DNA from: Cyathus striatus
Lineage: Eukaryota > Basidiomycota > Agaricomycetes > Agaricales > Nidulariaceae
Length of the DNA stretch: 64,000 nucleotides
Reading direction: 5' to 3'
Assembly (NCBI GenBank): GCA_025738555.1
Contig: JAOVFP010000011.1
Coordinates: forward strand, 3,348,001-3,412,000
A program made the position numbers and the translations under genes. The notes below the pieces were generated by a model. That model had not been told where the DNA came from, made no database searches, and worked only from the letters and a program-made list of their open reading frames with translations. This document shows, piece by piece, positions 47,391-59,134 of this stretch; within the stretch, counting starts at the first letter, position 1, and each line of letters starts with the position of its first letter.

Positions 47391-47811
47391 CCGTGTCGGA
47401 GAAAGTGTTCTCGATAGCAGATGTGAAACTGGCTACTCTTAACTTTTCGAGGTGGATGTGGCTATAAGCGGCTGTGCGAGGCTCAAGTGCGAAGGTCTTT
47501 GAATGAGCTGGGGAGGGGTGTGAGGGACATCAATTAAAGCGAATTCATGTTGTTCTATCTGTAACACACCGTGAGCATGAGTTATAGGTGGAGTGATAAA
47601 GAGAAGCAGACCTTGAGTAACGGAAATCCAGGATGTCTTCCTTCACATGCGTTTCGAGATTCCTCATCTTCTGCTCCAGTATTTAGGTGCCAGACAGAAA
47701 GCGTCACTAGAAACGTAGTCAGCCGTAAGCAAAGTACAACGAGAGTAACCAAAAGACATACTTGACAGTCATCAAGGGGAATGGGATGGGACTGTCAGTC
47801 CCATCCCATTC
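47391..47811 (-). pseudogene. Unnamed gene family, 3' half of a copy split by element B
   Basis: Contains the family's 55-nt intron (47707-47761, GTATGTC...TTTCTAG) followed by the GACGCTTTCTGTCTGGCACC exon start and, near 47560, the region that is RYRW-coding in other copies. The 5' half lies at 50203-50690, on the other side of element B. Frames are broken. Confidence 0.5.
47779..47811. repeat. Perfect 16-bp-arm palindrome at the border of element B
   Basis: GAATGGGATGGGACTG, one T, then its exact reverse complement. The outer nine bases of the right arm are the target duplication ATCCCATTC of element B. It could form a stable hairpin. Confidence 0.9.
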
Positions 47812-50202
47812 GGGCTGTCAACTTTTCGAGTTACCGGTAACTCGAATGGAACTCGAAAGGAACTTGAGTGGAACTCAACTTAGGAACTCACCTGTAACTC
47901 GAAAAATGTAAATTAGCTTGATTTGTATCATATATCACAGACATTCTGACCCTGCTATGGATTACTAGATTAATGCTCACTCGCTGTTGCGCCTCGGTGC
48001 TCATTATTTCCCATGCCCCTGAATGTTGATCATTAATTTGATCTGATGCTTCTCCCTCCATCAAATTGATCAATGAGTGCCACATGTTGTTTTCCACGAC
48101 GTGTTTGATCACATTCATATGCCTCATTATTGTTATAAACAGTGAGCACCCATTATTTTCATTTCTGGTCGAGTTATTGGACAATTCCTCTCAATTTTTT
48201 TGTGAATATGAATGTATATTAAATGCTTCTACAGTACAGCTAAATTACCTATGAAATAGTATGAAAAGTTTATATTATTATTACTAATGTTATATTTTAT
48301 ATAAGCACAGTACATCATGCTTATGCAACTAAAATGTTATATTACATGCAAAATAACTAACTTCATATTGTAAAAAAAAAATCACAGGAAGAATCCAAAA
48401 ACTGAGAGAAGAATGCACAAAATACATGCTCACTGTTGAACATGATGATGGAAGAAGTGCGATGCGATCACCATCAATGCATCAGAAGCGAGTGGAGTTA
48501 TCGGGGATTTGATGGCTGATGTGATGGCGCTATTTTTACACATCTGTGGCAGCAGGGGTGGGTGTGTGAAACAATGAGGTAAGGGATTGCGATAACAATG
48601 AGTATGATTGTAAAGTATGGGTTTTTTGTAATGGAATTTGAGGAACTTAATATAGGAACTTAACTGGAACTTAACTGGAACTTAACCGGAACTCGAGTGG
48701 AACTTGACCCAAATTCAAGTGTCCTTGAGTGTCAATTTACCACTCGAAGGTAACTCAATGATAACTTAACTGACACTCAAATTTAGGAACTTAACACCAC
48801 TCAAAAAAAAATAAGCGAGGAACTCAACTCGACTTGACAGAACTTAACTTTTACTCAAAAAAATAAGTGAGAAACTTAACTTTACTCAAAGGAACTTAAC
48901 TTTTACTCGAAAAATAAGCAAGTTGTATACCTGTATTGTATGAGAACCTTACTGTAATTATACAGTAGTTTGTGTTGTTTCCTGCCCCTCCACTCACTGT
49001 TTCCCATGCATATAATTCAATGTTTACTCATTTCCCATTAATTGCACATCCTCATTGTTGCCCGCACCTCCGCTCATAATTTCCCACACATCCGCTTAAC
49101 ATATCGCGCCAACATACTTTCCCGCTCAATGTTTTCCACACTCTGCTGCTATCATTCTGACCTCTACTCATTATTTCCTGCCCTCCCGCTCATTATTTCC
49201 CACGCATCTGCTTACTATTTCTGCTGTCCACTGCTGTCCACTTCCTGCTCAGCATTTCCCACGCTTTCACTTCTCCTTTAATTATTATTTCCTGCCCTCC
49301 CTTCCACTTGCAATTTCCCACACATTCCATCATTTCCCGCCCTCCCGCTCACAGTTTCCCACGCTTCCGCTTTCACTTCTGATGCTCACTGGGTGTTCAC
49401 ATTTATTTCCCACACCTCCGCTTCTGCTGTTCACTGCTGTCCGCATCCCCATTCAATATTTTCCCACGCTATCTTAGTACTTAGTATAATATGGTCTACT
49501 AAATGTATAACAACTTATATTAAGTGATGCAAAAAGACTGAAATAAAAAGAGCAAGAATTGAGCTTAAAAATCAGAAAAGACTTGCTCACTGTTGAGCAT
49601 GATGAGCATTGATGATAAGGAAGAGTGCACATCAAAAATCACATGATGTGTACAGAAGTAAATAAAGGCGGGCAGAGTGCGTGGGAAATGTCAATGAAAT
49701 CAGGCAGGGTGCAGGACAGAGCTGTGGTAGCAATAGTAGTGATTAGCAAATAGTAGTACTAGTGATTAGTTTATAGTTACTGTATAGTTGAAATTTTGAA
49801 ACTCAAAAAATTAGTGAGGAACTTAACTCGAGAGAACTCAACTTTCAGAAAAAAATTAACATGGAACTTAAGTCAACTCGAAAAACTTAACTTGAGGGAA
49901 CTCGACTTACACTCACTCAGATAGTAGTACTAGTGACTAGTTTTTACTTTACACTTGAAATTTTGAAAATTGAACTTGAGGGAACTTGAAAAATTAGTGA
50001 GGAACTTAACTTGAGAGAACTCTTTCAGAGAATTAATTAGCGAGGAACTTAAGTCGACTTGAAAAACTTAACTTTCACTGAATAAAAATAAGTGGGGCCA
50101 AAGTGGAACTTAATTATAACTCAACTGGAACTTAACTTTGACTCAACTAGAACTTAACTTTGACTCAAAAAACTTAAGGGGAACTCAAAATGTTAGCAGC
50201 CC
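47812..50202. mobile_element. Non-autonomous element B, GGGCTG termini, perfect 9-bp target duplication
   Basis: Ends GGGCTGTCAACTTTTCGAGT and, read inward from the right, GGGCTGCTAACATTTTGAGT. ATCCCATTC is duplicated at 47803-47811 and 50203-50211. Blocks at 47820-47910, 48640-48930 and 49790-50190 are dense in GGAACTTAACT / GAGTTCC / GAGTTAC words, variants of the terminal TTTTGAGTTCC. The interior at 49070-49470 has at least seven TTTCCCAC(A/G)C motifs. No transposase is seen; the 98- and 79-codon frames inside look accidental. Termini match element A in type. Confidence 0.82.
49070..49470. repeat. Cluster of TTTCCCAC(A/G)C motifs in element B
   Basis: At least seven TTTCCCACRC words, mostly with CTCCGCT or GCCCTCCCGCTC between them. 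The same word is repeated four times at 61535-61750 next to the right KDZ copy and occurs twice in element A. Confidence 0.75.
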
Positions 50203-50690
50203 ATCCCATTCCCCTTACAAGCTCCAACTTGTGCTCCACTCTCCCTCAATTCCATACCCCAAACCATCATCCTCTTGCATCCGGAGGTTGAAAGGTTCCA
50301 GTGGTGTTCTCTGTTCGAATTGCTCCGCCGCACATTCACAGGTTTCAATGAGGACAAGTTATGTAAAGCAGTCATTTTTCCTAATGTATGAAGCCATTTT
50401 TATAGCTGGAGGAGGGGTCTATCTTGAAAGGGATTGTGGGAGTGCAGTGTGGAAGCACTTGAAGGAGAGTCTGGAAGTGGTTCAGTTGAGGTCTGCGGAA
50501 GGAGGGTTGGCAAGGTTATAAAGAGATCTATACGACGAAGCAGCTAATGGATACAATTGTGAATAAGGACCTATATCCAGAATATAGCGTAACACTAGCA
50601 TCCAGTGCGCTCCTAGTCTCAGTAACAAGACCAGGACCAGTGTCATTCCAGTGCTAGAGAATGCCTGCGTAAGATACATAGGTTTTACAA
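50203..50690 (-). pseudogene. Unnamed gene family, 5' half of a copy split by element B
   Basis: 50679-50482 (minus) codes TQAFSSTGMTLVLVLLL, matching the TQALSSTGTTLVLVLLL of the 35.2 kb copy. 50375-50193 codes ALHNLSSLKPVNV and ends near GNGMGC, where element B is inserted. Together with 47391-47811 it makes one family copy. Confidence 0.55.
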
Positions 50691-51470
50691 TGAGCTAGCT
50701 TCTCATAGAGGTCATGTCTATGGAAAGCTGGAGCACCATGCTCAAAGCCATCAGTTCAAATCAAACTCCACACTTCAGCAGCTCATTTGCCAATTAAGGA
50801 TCTTGCTTTAATATTTGGCTATTCATTTTTGGTTACGACAATTTGGTTAGCATGCTCCGGGAGTCGGGAGTTGGGATCCTTCATTGGGGATTCATATGTC
50901 CACTAGCTTACACTGCACTAATCTTATACCTTCCAAAGTAGACATGAATATGACTTTATACACATACATATTATGGTTTGAGGATGGGTATAAATATACC
51001 CCGTACTCAAGCTCAATATACAGTGAATGTGTGAGCATGAAAAGAAATGCACTTCACACTCACACTCAAGCTTATACTCCACTGTATCTATATTCACTTA
51101 CAGTTTTTGTGGTATGAGAACTAGTTCACTCTTCTCATTCTCATAATACAAAAAATGGGCATGAAGAAATCTACTTCTCACATTCAAACTGAAATTTACA
51201 TGAGTATGAATTAAATACATTTCAGTGTGAACATGATGTTTAATTTCACTCATATTTACAGCACTTATTTGAGTGTGAATATAATATATACCATGTGTTC
51301 ACCCTTGGAAAATTTGGGGGAGTGCAAAATGGATACCCCTTTAACTTGGACCAACTTCTCAATGCCCAATGCATGAGTTTGGAGTAACATCTAACCCACT
51401 CAACACTATTTTACTCTCCAAGACAATATAATCAAGATTTGAGTGTGATTCACACCTGTGAGATCTCCAA
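50691..51470. other. AT-rich interval with GAGTGTGAAT / CACTCACACTCA motifs
   Basis: Clusters of GAGTGTGAA and its complement lie at 51040-51075 and 51215-51280, symmetrical around 51150. This resembles subterminal repeats of a short element, but I could not find matching ends. No gene is seen. Confidence 0.3.
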
Positions 51471-51479
51471 AACACATGA

Positions 51480-52165
51480 TTGCTTCATGTCCTCTTCCAA
51501 GAATTGATCCATGCTGCAAATCATCATATCCCATATCGCCTACCTCTGGACTCCCATGCCTTTACTTTGCCTTCACCTATGTTTACTCCGGACTTTGCTT
51601 ACACTCTTAATATTACTTATTGCTTACTGTACATAGATTACCTTCATTTCCTTTCTTCTGCCCTACTGAGCTATCCCCTCAGTATTGTAGTATACATCTC
51701 ATAGTGAGTCACATATCATTCTTAAGTGTGCCACTATTAGTTTTACTTTACACTGCCATATGCACTCACTTCTCCAACATGTTTTATTATGTTTAATTAG
51801 TTATAGTCTTCATTCTACATATGCCTACCCTGACCATACTTCTCCACTGGCCTTTACTTACTCTGAGTCTCTAGTATTTAAGTAGTACTCGATTTGTACT
51901 TTAGTCTTCAGTTTCATATTGAACTACATCCTCACCCTTCAGTCTGACTTGAGTTACACCTCTCATCTTCTCATCTCTTGTCTTCTCTGAAAGGGCTTGC
52001 CCTTACTCTGAAATCCAGGACCAGGAATCCCAGGGGCGCAGCACATAAGCTAAAGCCGAAGTCCTACCCCTGAGTTCTTGTTCTCTGCTTTCATCTTGTA
52101 CTCACCCCTCGCTTCTCCATAGTCACCCCCTCATACTCCACTGCCAAGTCAGGCTAGGGGCATGG
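51480..52165 (+). repeat. LTR-like dispersed repeat, copy 1
   Basis: Similar in order to 60440-61150: a TAGTATTTAAG(T/A)AG TATA-like word (51868; 60825), a pyrimidine-rich stretch, then GGGGCGCAGCACATAAGCTA (about 52034; GGGGTGCAGCATATAAGCTG at about 61048). Both are followed by AAGCCG and a C/T-rich tail and end near CATGACAC / CATGTCAT. Probably diverged solo LTRs of one family; the boundaries are uncertain. Confidence 0.5.
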
Positions 52166-52870
52166 TCATGACACAAATCTGAAAACTTGGCTTGAAACAA
52201 TGTTCATCAGTGCTCTGCTCATGCAAAGATAGGTTACCTTTGCACACACTGAAATGCAGTATTTTAATATTGTTTGAATATAACAGGATTGACCTGTTCA
52301 TGGGGGAATTGAATGTGAGGAGAAATAGGGGAGTGCATAGTTAAGTAAAGGCTGGTTGACTTACATTCCTCTGTTGGCAAGATTGTCATCTTACATGATC
52401 ATTGTGTCCTGTGATCAAATTGTGCATTTAAGATGTATTTAATGTCATCAATCCATGTACAAACTGCTCATAAATATACAGGTCAAGAGCACAGAGACAG
52501 AAGCCCCATATTCACATTCATTTTATTTAGTACATCAAACATACTGAGTGGCAGGTAGCTCTCAGTGTACCATACATGTATTTAATATCTTTAAATTATG
52601 GTGAATGTCATTAACTGTGAGCCAGAATAACCACTGAGCACTGACTATTTTAAGGGATCACATTAATAACAAGCTTCTGAAGCTATCACCTAGCTGGAAA
52701 TATCAAATCCTCAGTGTACAAAATGAGTGGTAACAGGTACTGTATCATTTTGACCAAATGTTCAGTCATGTGTCACAGCACCTTCCTGAACTGAACAAAT
52801 TTTGCATTTGTCATGCATCACAGGTGGGTTTGAATAGAGATGAGAGGATAGTGTAATGTTGAGCCTGACA
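52166..52870. other. AT-rich interval, no gene seen
   Basis: No frame above 60 codons with recognisable content. CpG-poor. Confidence 0.4.
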
Positions 52871-53185
52871 CTTCCGAATTACCGAGCATCTTAGGCCCTC
52901 TGCCTTGAGTTTGGCATGGCGCCAGTGACTGGGGAGGCTACCACATGTTGCCCCAGCTGGTACTATCTGCAAGAAGGTGTGCGTGATACTTAGGACGTCT
53001 CACTAGTATCCGAGCTTCATCAAGAGCATCTGTTACTCGAATCCATCACAGTGGCACCCATCACCTGTTCCCAAACCTTTCGATCACTCTGTTCCTGTTC
53101 CTATCACATTCCATTCTCATCTGTACCCATCTATAACCCTTGATCTCACCCAACACCCTACACCCATCCTCAATCTCTGAGAGCT

Positions 53186-53491
53186 GTGTTGGTGGACTCC
53201 GACGACTCGGACTTTGATCCTAACACATATCTTTCCCTTCACCAAACCTCCAACTACATCTCACCTCCACGTCGCCCTACTCTTCCTCCACAACCTATTC
53301 TCTGGACCCTTGTTATTGTTACCGAACCTGGACATGACAATAGCTTGAGATTTAGTACCCCGACACATTACATATCCCCATTCAAAAGAGACTTCTATTC
53401 CCCTTTGGGATATGAAACCCTTATTAACACTGTTTGTAATGACGGAAAAGACCTTCCCTTCCCTGAATACCCCGACAACCCTGATCTATAA
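53186..53491 (+). CDS. Gypsy leader ORF, unknown
   Basis: 101 codons starting at a non-ATG codon, with an acidic start (DSDDSDFDPNTYLSL) and a Pro-rich middle (PPRRPTLPPQP). It ends in TAA immediately before the ATG at 53494. It may be a separate small protein or the N-terminal part of gag. No family is recognised. Confidence 0.4.
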   Translation: MLVDSDDSDFDPNTYLSLHQTSNYISPPRRPTLPPQPILWTLVIVTEPGHDNSLRFSTPTHYISPFKRDFYSPLGYETLINTVCNDGKDLPFPEYPDNPDL

Positions 53492-53493
53492 AA

Positions 53494-54731
53494 ATGATCA
53501 CTCTCGAAATGATCCTTGGATTCATTGGTGCCCTGGTGGCAGTTTTTATGAAGGATGAAATTATTACATGGTGGAATAACATGACTCCCGAAAACAAACA
53601 GGTTATCGGAGAGAGCATTACGGCAATGACTCAAGGAGTCATCCAGGAAATAAGAAACAGAATTAAGGAAGTCGACCGGAACCTAAGGAAAAGGTCGAGA
53701 TACCCGAGGATTATGAGGGAGACCCTCATACAGTTAATAATTGGATTAGACAAATGATGCTATACTTCCAGGAAAAGAATATCACAAACGACTGGAAAAA
53801 GATAACAATCGCCTTACCAAAAGTAAAGAAAGGAAAAGACAATTGAGCACAAAGATGGGCGGACACATTTTTAGGAGATCTAATTCAGTTTAATGAAGAA
53901 CGAGCCAGATGGAAATTAGCGAACAGAAGAGAACCCACTTTACAGGACACCCAAAAGGTCAATATTGCAGCAATGGACACATCCCCGGCAATCAAACACG
54001 AGGCATTCGAACATCCTTGTCTGTTTGCTAATTGGAATATGTTTATCGAAAGGCTTCAATTCTTCTTCATCTCAACGGAAACCCAGAATAACATGATTGA
54101 ACAGATCAATAAGGTCGTACAAGGGAATCAACCTGTTGAAGATTACACTATCGATTTTATGCAATGGATGAATCTTTCAGGATTTGACAACACAGCTCTA
54201 GTTGATAAATACCGACACAGAATGCACCCACTTTTGGCCAGAAGACTTATGGAAGTCGGAGGACTTAAGGTCACTGACAAACTTATTGATTGGGTCGATA
54301 AAGCTGCAGAATATGAAAGGAATTGCCGAGAAGCCAATTTTGGACGAATTCAACAAAACCCACGACCTCAGGGACAGAATCCAAATCCAGGACACCCTCA
54401 AAATCAATTGAACCCTGGAACCCCACAAAACACACAACAATGAACACCTGATCGATCCAACCTTACGGCATCACAAGGCAGTAATCGTATGGATCTTGAC
54501 CAACTAAAAAAGGAAGGTCACTGTTTTTATTGTAAGGAGAAGGGACACATGTCCAACACATGCCCGAAGAAACCTCGAGGACCCTATGTACAATGTAATA
54601 TAAATATGGACAATTCTATACCTGTAGCCTCCACTAGTGGAGTTATAGAAATACCGGACATAACTAAATTATCAGAAGAGCAACGTGCTCTACTTATTGC
54701 TCAATTGGGTTTTCCCCAAGGCCAGCAGTAA
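53494..54731 (+). pseudogene. Gypsy gag with CCHC zinc knuckle, interrupted
   Basis: Starts MITLEMILGFIGALVAVFM, an unusually hydrophobic N-terminus for gag, in a frame that breaks near 53660-53757. The capsid-like part follows (DYEGDPHTVNNWIRQMMLYF, then SPAIKHEAFEHPCLFANW to about 54300), then a Gln/Asn/Pro-rich linker and the knuckle CFYCKEKGHMSNTC (C-x2-C-x4-H-x4-C) at about 54519-54560. In-frame TGA at 53844 and 54441. Ends in TAA at 54729, overlapping the pol frame at -1, so pol was probably made by frameshifting. Confidence 0.75.
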
Positions 54732-54732
54732 G

Positions 54733-57700
54733 TGCAAACTCGCCGGCCTCATTTTATGTACCTTCTAATGTAACTGTACCTACGGTAGATCTGGAATCGA
54801 AATATGTATCGTTACAAAAAGAAAGAACCAAGCGCACCTTCCCTAATCAGGAAGTAAAACCTGGAAACGTGTATTGGGTCGCATGGAGATTAAAAGACCA
54901 AACATTGGAATTAGCCTTAGCTACATTAAGTATCTGGACACACCCTAAACGATGACCTGAAGTAATTCCAAAAACAATTATGGAATTAAACGATCTATCT
55001 GATCAAGATGTAATTCCAGCATTGAAAGAATTGAAAAGACCTAAGAGATTTATCCAAGGAACAAACAGAAATCAAATGGATCTTGATTTAATAGTTACCA
55101 CCTTGGACACTCAACGAACCTATGGATTAAAGGCATTACTCAATAGTGGAAGTACAGGAATGTGTATCAATAGGAAATTTGTGGAAGATAATAAAATCAT
55201 GACAAAAAAATTTCCAAGACCAACCCCTGTATATAATGCCGATGGAACTTTAAATAGTGATGGATCTATTACAGATTACGTTGAACTAAGAGTAAGACTA
55301 GGAAGACATGTAGAAATCCTACAACTTGCAGTCATTAATCTAGGAAAGGCATCTATGTTCATCGGACACAATTGGCTTCAAACCCACAATCCAGAAATAG
55401 ATTGGAAAAACGAAACTATCAAATTTACACGTTGTCCAATAGAATGTACCCCATTAATCAATATGATGGACCCCAAAGAAGATGAATCTGATCTAGACGA
55501 ACAGATTAACCTTGAAGTAGACGATCACATCATCGCAGTAAACTTGTTTGAACAAATCGAATTAAGAGCATTTCAAATGACAGCTTCTAAAATTGCTGAA
55601 GCCCAAAATCAGCAAAAACCAAAGAAACATTGGAAAGAAACTGTTCCTATGTACTATCATGAATTCGAGAGAGTATTTGCGAAAGAATCGTTTGACAAAC
55701 TTCCACCCTGACAACCATGGGATCATGCAATAGAATTAATGCCCGGAGCTACATCATTTGATTGTAAAATCTATCCATTGAATCTAGATGAACAGAAACA
55801 ATTGGATGAATTTCTCGACAAAAATCTCAATTCAGGACGTATCAGACCTTCGAAATCACCTTGGGCATCGCCATTCTTTTTCATAAAAAAGAAAGATGGA
55901 ACCTTAAGACCAATTCAGGATTATTGAAAATTAAACGAATTAATGGTTAAAAATAGATACCCATTACCATTAATTCAAGAATTAGTAGATAAACTGAAAA
56001 AGGCACGATACTTCACTAAATTAGACATTCAATGGGGTTACAATAACATCCGAATCAAAGAAGGTGACGAACAATATGCAGCATTTAGAACAAATAGAGG
56101 ATTATTCGAACCATTAGTCATGTTTTTCGGTCTCACCAATTCACCGGCAACCTTCCAAACAATGATGAATGATATTTTTAGATCAGAAATCAATGAAGGA
56201 ACAGTAATTGTCTATATGGACGATATTTTCATATTCATGGAAACCTTAGAAGAACATAGGAAAATGGTTAAACAAGTTCTTAGGAAATTAGAAGAACACG
56301 AATTATACCTTAAACCTGAAAAATGTTTCTTTGAAAAGGCAGAAGTCGAATATCTCAGACTTATCATTTCCAAAAATTCAGTACGAATGGATTCTGCAAA
56401 AGTGAAAGCTGTAGTTGATTGGCCAGTCCCTAATAATAAACGAGAATTACAACAATTTTTAGGATTCATTAATTTCTATCGACGATTCATTCAAGGATTT
56501 GCAAAAATAGCGAAACCTTTACATGAATTAACTGGAAAGAATGAATGGAAATGGGAACTTGATCAAGCACTGGTGTTCTCCGAGTTAAAAGATAAAGTTA
56601 TTTCGGCACCTATTTTAGCAATGCCAAATGACGACGGAAAATATCGTGTAGAAGCAGATTCTTCAGATTTCGCAAACAGAGCAATCTTATCACAAGAACA
56701 GACAGATGGAAAATGGAAACCAATTGCATTTTTATCACATGCTTTAAGTCCAACCGAAAGGAATTATGAAATCTACGATAAGGAAATGCTGGCAATCATG
56801 AGAGCATTAGACACGTGGAGACAATATCTTTTAGGAGCACGACAAATCTTTGAAATCTGAACAGATCATAAAAATCTTCAATATTTTAGGAAACCACAGA
56901 AACTAAATCGTTGACAAGTGAGATGGTTTACTGAATTATCTGAATTTCATTATATGATACATCACAAACCTGGAAATCAAATGATGAAAGCAGATTTATT
57001 ATCCCGAAGAGCTGGACATGAACAAGGAGAACATGACAATGAAGACATAATTCTTCTCAAACTGGAACATTTCAGACAAACATATGAAGTTCACAGTGAA
57101 GACGAAGATATTATGGAACAAGTTCGAAAATCCAGAAAGAATCATGATAAGGAAGTAATAAAAATGCTTAACCTTAAATCTAAGGATTGGTCGGAATCAC
57201 CTGAAGGAATCATCACATGGAAAGATCGAGTGTATATTCCCAAAAATGCCAAATTAAGAGAATGTATAATTAAACTATGTCACAACTCAGCAATATCAGG
57301 ACACCATGGTGAATACAAAACTCAGGAATTAATCACGAGAAATTACTGGTGGCCAAGAATAAGATCTGATATAGTGAAATACGTCTCCGGATGTGAAGCA
57401 TGTCAAAGGACAAATATTCATAGATCAAAACCAATTGGATTATTAAACCCTAATAGTATTCCTGAAGGTCCTTGGCACACCATATCAATCGATTTCATTG
57501 GACCACTTCCATATTCATGAGGATTTGACTTCTTAATGGTAATAGTCGATCGATTTACTAAAATGACAGCCTTCATTCCATGCAATAAGGAAATCAATAG
57601 TCCTGGAGTTGCTGAATTATATTTAGAGAAAGTATTTAAAAATTTCGGAATGCCACAACGAGTTATTAGTGATCAAGGATCGCAATTTGCATCTCATTTC

Positions 57701-58543
57701 ACAAAGGAATTCACAAAAAGACTAGGCGTTAAAATGAATTTATCAACCGCATATCGACCACAAACAAACGGACAAGTAGAACGAGTAAATCAAGAGATAG
57801 AACAATATCTCAGGATTTACATAAATTATGATCAAGATGATTGGGCTGATAAATTAGCAATAGCCGAATTTAATTATAATGACACTATCTATTGATCAAC
57901 AGGATATACTCCATTTTATTTAATGTACGGACACCATCTATACGGAGGGATTAGACCAAATGGAACTTCTCGTATAGTTGGAGTTGAAGAATTCATTACT
58001 ACAATAATGAAGGCTAGAGAAAATGCAAAGGCAGCTCTTACGTTATTGAACGAAGCAATGAAAAGAGGTTATGACAGGAATTGAAATGAATCACCTGAAT
58101 ACAAAATTGGTGACCTTGTTTACATTGAAGGAATTAACTTTAAATCCGATAGACCGGTGGCAAAATTAGACAACAAACGATATGGACCATTTAAAGTTTT
58201 AAAGAAAATTGGTTTAGCCTCATATGAAATTCAATTACCGAAGTCTTGGGGCCGAAAACATCCGGTATTCAATACACAACTTCTCACAAAATATATTCCT
58301 GCACAATACAAATCACAACAGAAACCGAAACCACCTCCTACTATTCTTGTTGATGATCAGGAACAATACGAAGTAGAAGCAATCTTAGCTTGGAAAATAA
58401 ATCATAAGAAAGTTCTATACAAAATTAAATGGAAAGGATATTCTTATGATCACTGCACATGGGAACTGATTACATCTTTAAATGGATCTAAAAGTCTATT
58501 AAATAAATTCCATCGAGAAAACCTGGAGTGTCCAAATGTATAA
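54733..58543 (+). pseudogene. Gypsy pol: protease, RT, RNase H, integrase, chromodomain
   Basis: Aspartic protease with NSGSTGMCI where D-S/T-G is expected, i.e. the catalytic Asp is changed to Asn (about 55143). Reverse transcriptase 55739-56500 with VIVYMDDIFIF, RNase H with VEADSSDF and ERNYEIYDKEM. Integrase with an HHCC zinc finger (SGHHGEYKTQ ... CEACQRTN), catalytic Asp in SIDFIGPLP and VISDQGSQF, Glu in NGQVERVNQEIEQYL, then GPFKVLKKIG and a C-terminal chromodomain (YEVEAILAWKINHKKVLYKI ... YDHCTWE). In-frame TGA at 54953, 55709, 55925, 56858, 56912, 57518, 57893 and 58082; no TAA or TAG interrupts the chain. Confidence 0.85.
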
Positions 58544-58581
58544 ATAAAGCAACAGTCCTTACGACTCTTAACTATCCAAAT

Positions 58582-58734
58582 ATGCTTTCCAACAACATCA
58601 CTCTTTTGATTTACGTTATCGTCATCTTCCTTCTCTGCATGGCCGTTTTCATACTTGGTCATTATATTCCTCGTATTATACTTTGGATTCAAGAACGACC
58701 CCTACGAACGGAAGAATCAATTGAAATGTCGTGA
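58582..58734 (+). CDS. Small transmembrane ORF after gypsy pol
   Basis: 50 codons from ATG 58582 to TGA 58734. A single strongly hydrophobic segment (TLLIYVIVIFLLCMAVFIL) is followed by a basic/acidic tail. It lies between the chromodomain stop and the polypurine tract and is uninterrupted, unlike the rest of the element. No family is recognised. It could be a third gene of this retrotransposon lineage or chance. Confidence 0.35.
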   Translation: MLSNNITLLIYVIVIFLLCMAVFILGHYIPRIILWIQERPLRTEESIEMS

Positions 58735-58760
58735 AGACATGACTCTTAAAGGGGGGGTAA

Positions 58761-59134
58761 TGTTAGGATTTCGTCATTTATCTAATCTCCTATCTAATCA
58801 TTATCTTATCTTGTCATGTGATTAGTCACATGACCTACAATGCGGACAACATGTGTATCAACATACATTACTCATCATCACTGTGGGCACAGTTGCACAG
58901 TTCAGCCATATGTAATACACAAGTTCTTAATGTAGAAGCACAGTAACATGTGTTGTAGTGTAGGTTAATGCACATGCAATTACTTCATGGTTCTTTTCTA
59001 TAAATACAGTCTTTCTAGTTAGTAGTTCGATATTCTTGTGCTAGTTTATTCCAGATTAGCAATAAGACTCACTTCTCTCTTACATTCGAGTGTTTAAGTT
59101 CGGCTTCGAGTATTTTGCTTGTCTGCCACTAACA
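58761..59134 (+). repeat. 3' LTR of the gypsy element
   Basis: Begins TGTTAGGATT directly after the polypurine tract and ends GCCACTAACA (5-bp inverted ends TGTTA...TAACA). Contains TCTATAAATACAG (about 58998), a TATA box for the element. 374 bp. The right boundary is inferred only from the TG...CA rule, as there is no second LTR to compare. Confidence 0.6.

Larger units (their letters stand above)
52871..59134 (+). mobile_element. Ty3/gypsy chromovirus-type retrotransposon, defective, no 5' LTR found
   Basis: Order gag, protease, reverse transcriptase, RNase H, integrase, chromodomain, polypurine tract (AAAGGGGGGGTAA, about 58748-58760), 3' LTR. I could not find a second copy of the 3' LTR before gag, so the left boundary (CpG-bearing sequence begins near 52870) is a guess. 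Gag and pol are interrupted by ten in-frame TGA codons, and a gag-pol frame change occurs at about 54725. The element is dead but well preserved. Confidence 0.85.

Noticed and set aside
52930..53040. Possible 5S rRNA-like segment on the minus strand (AGCTCGGATACTAG, TAGTACCA)
   Set aside because: Only scattered matches to the 5S pattern; the rest does not follow the conserved core and no stem pairing was evident.
52871..53185. 5' LTR of the gypsy element
   Set aside because: The sequence before gag is not similar to the 3' LTR at 58761-59134, so no 5' LTR is called.
20494..58543. UGA read as tryptophan (altered genetic code)
   Set aside because: It would explain the NLR repeat 28 codon and perhaps one gypsy site, but most TGA codons stand where arginine is conserved, and TGA is also used as a normal stop in places. 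CpG decay explains more.
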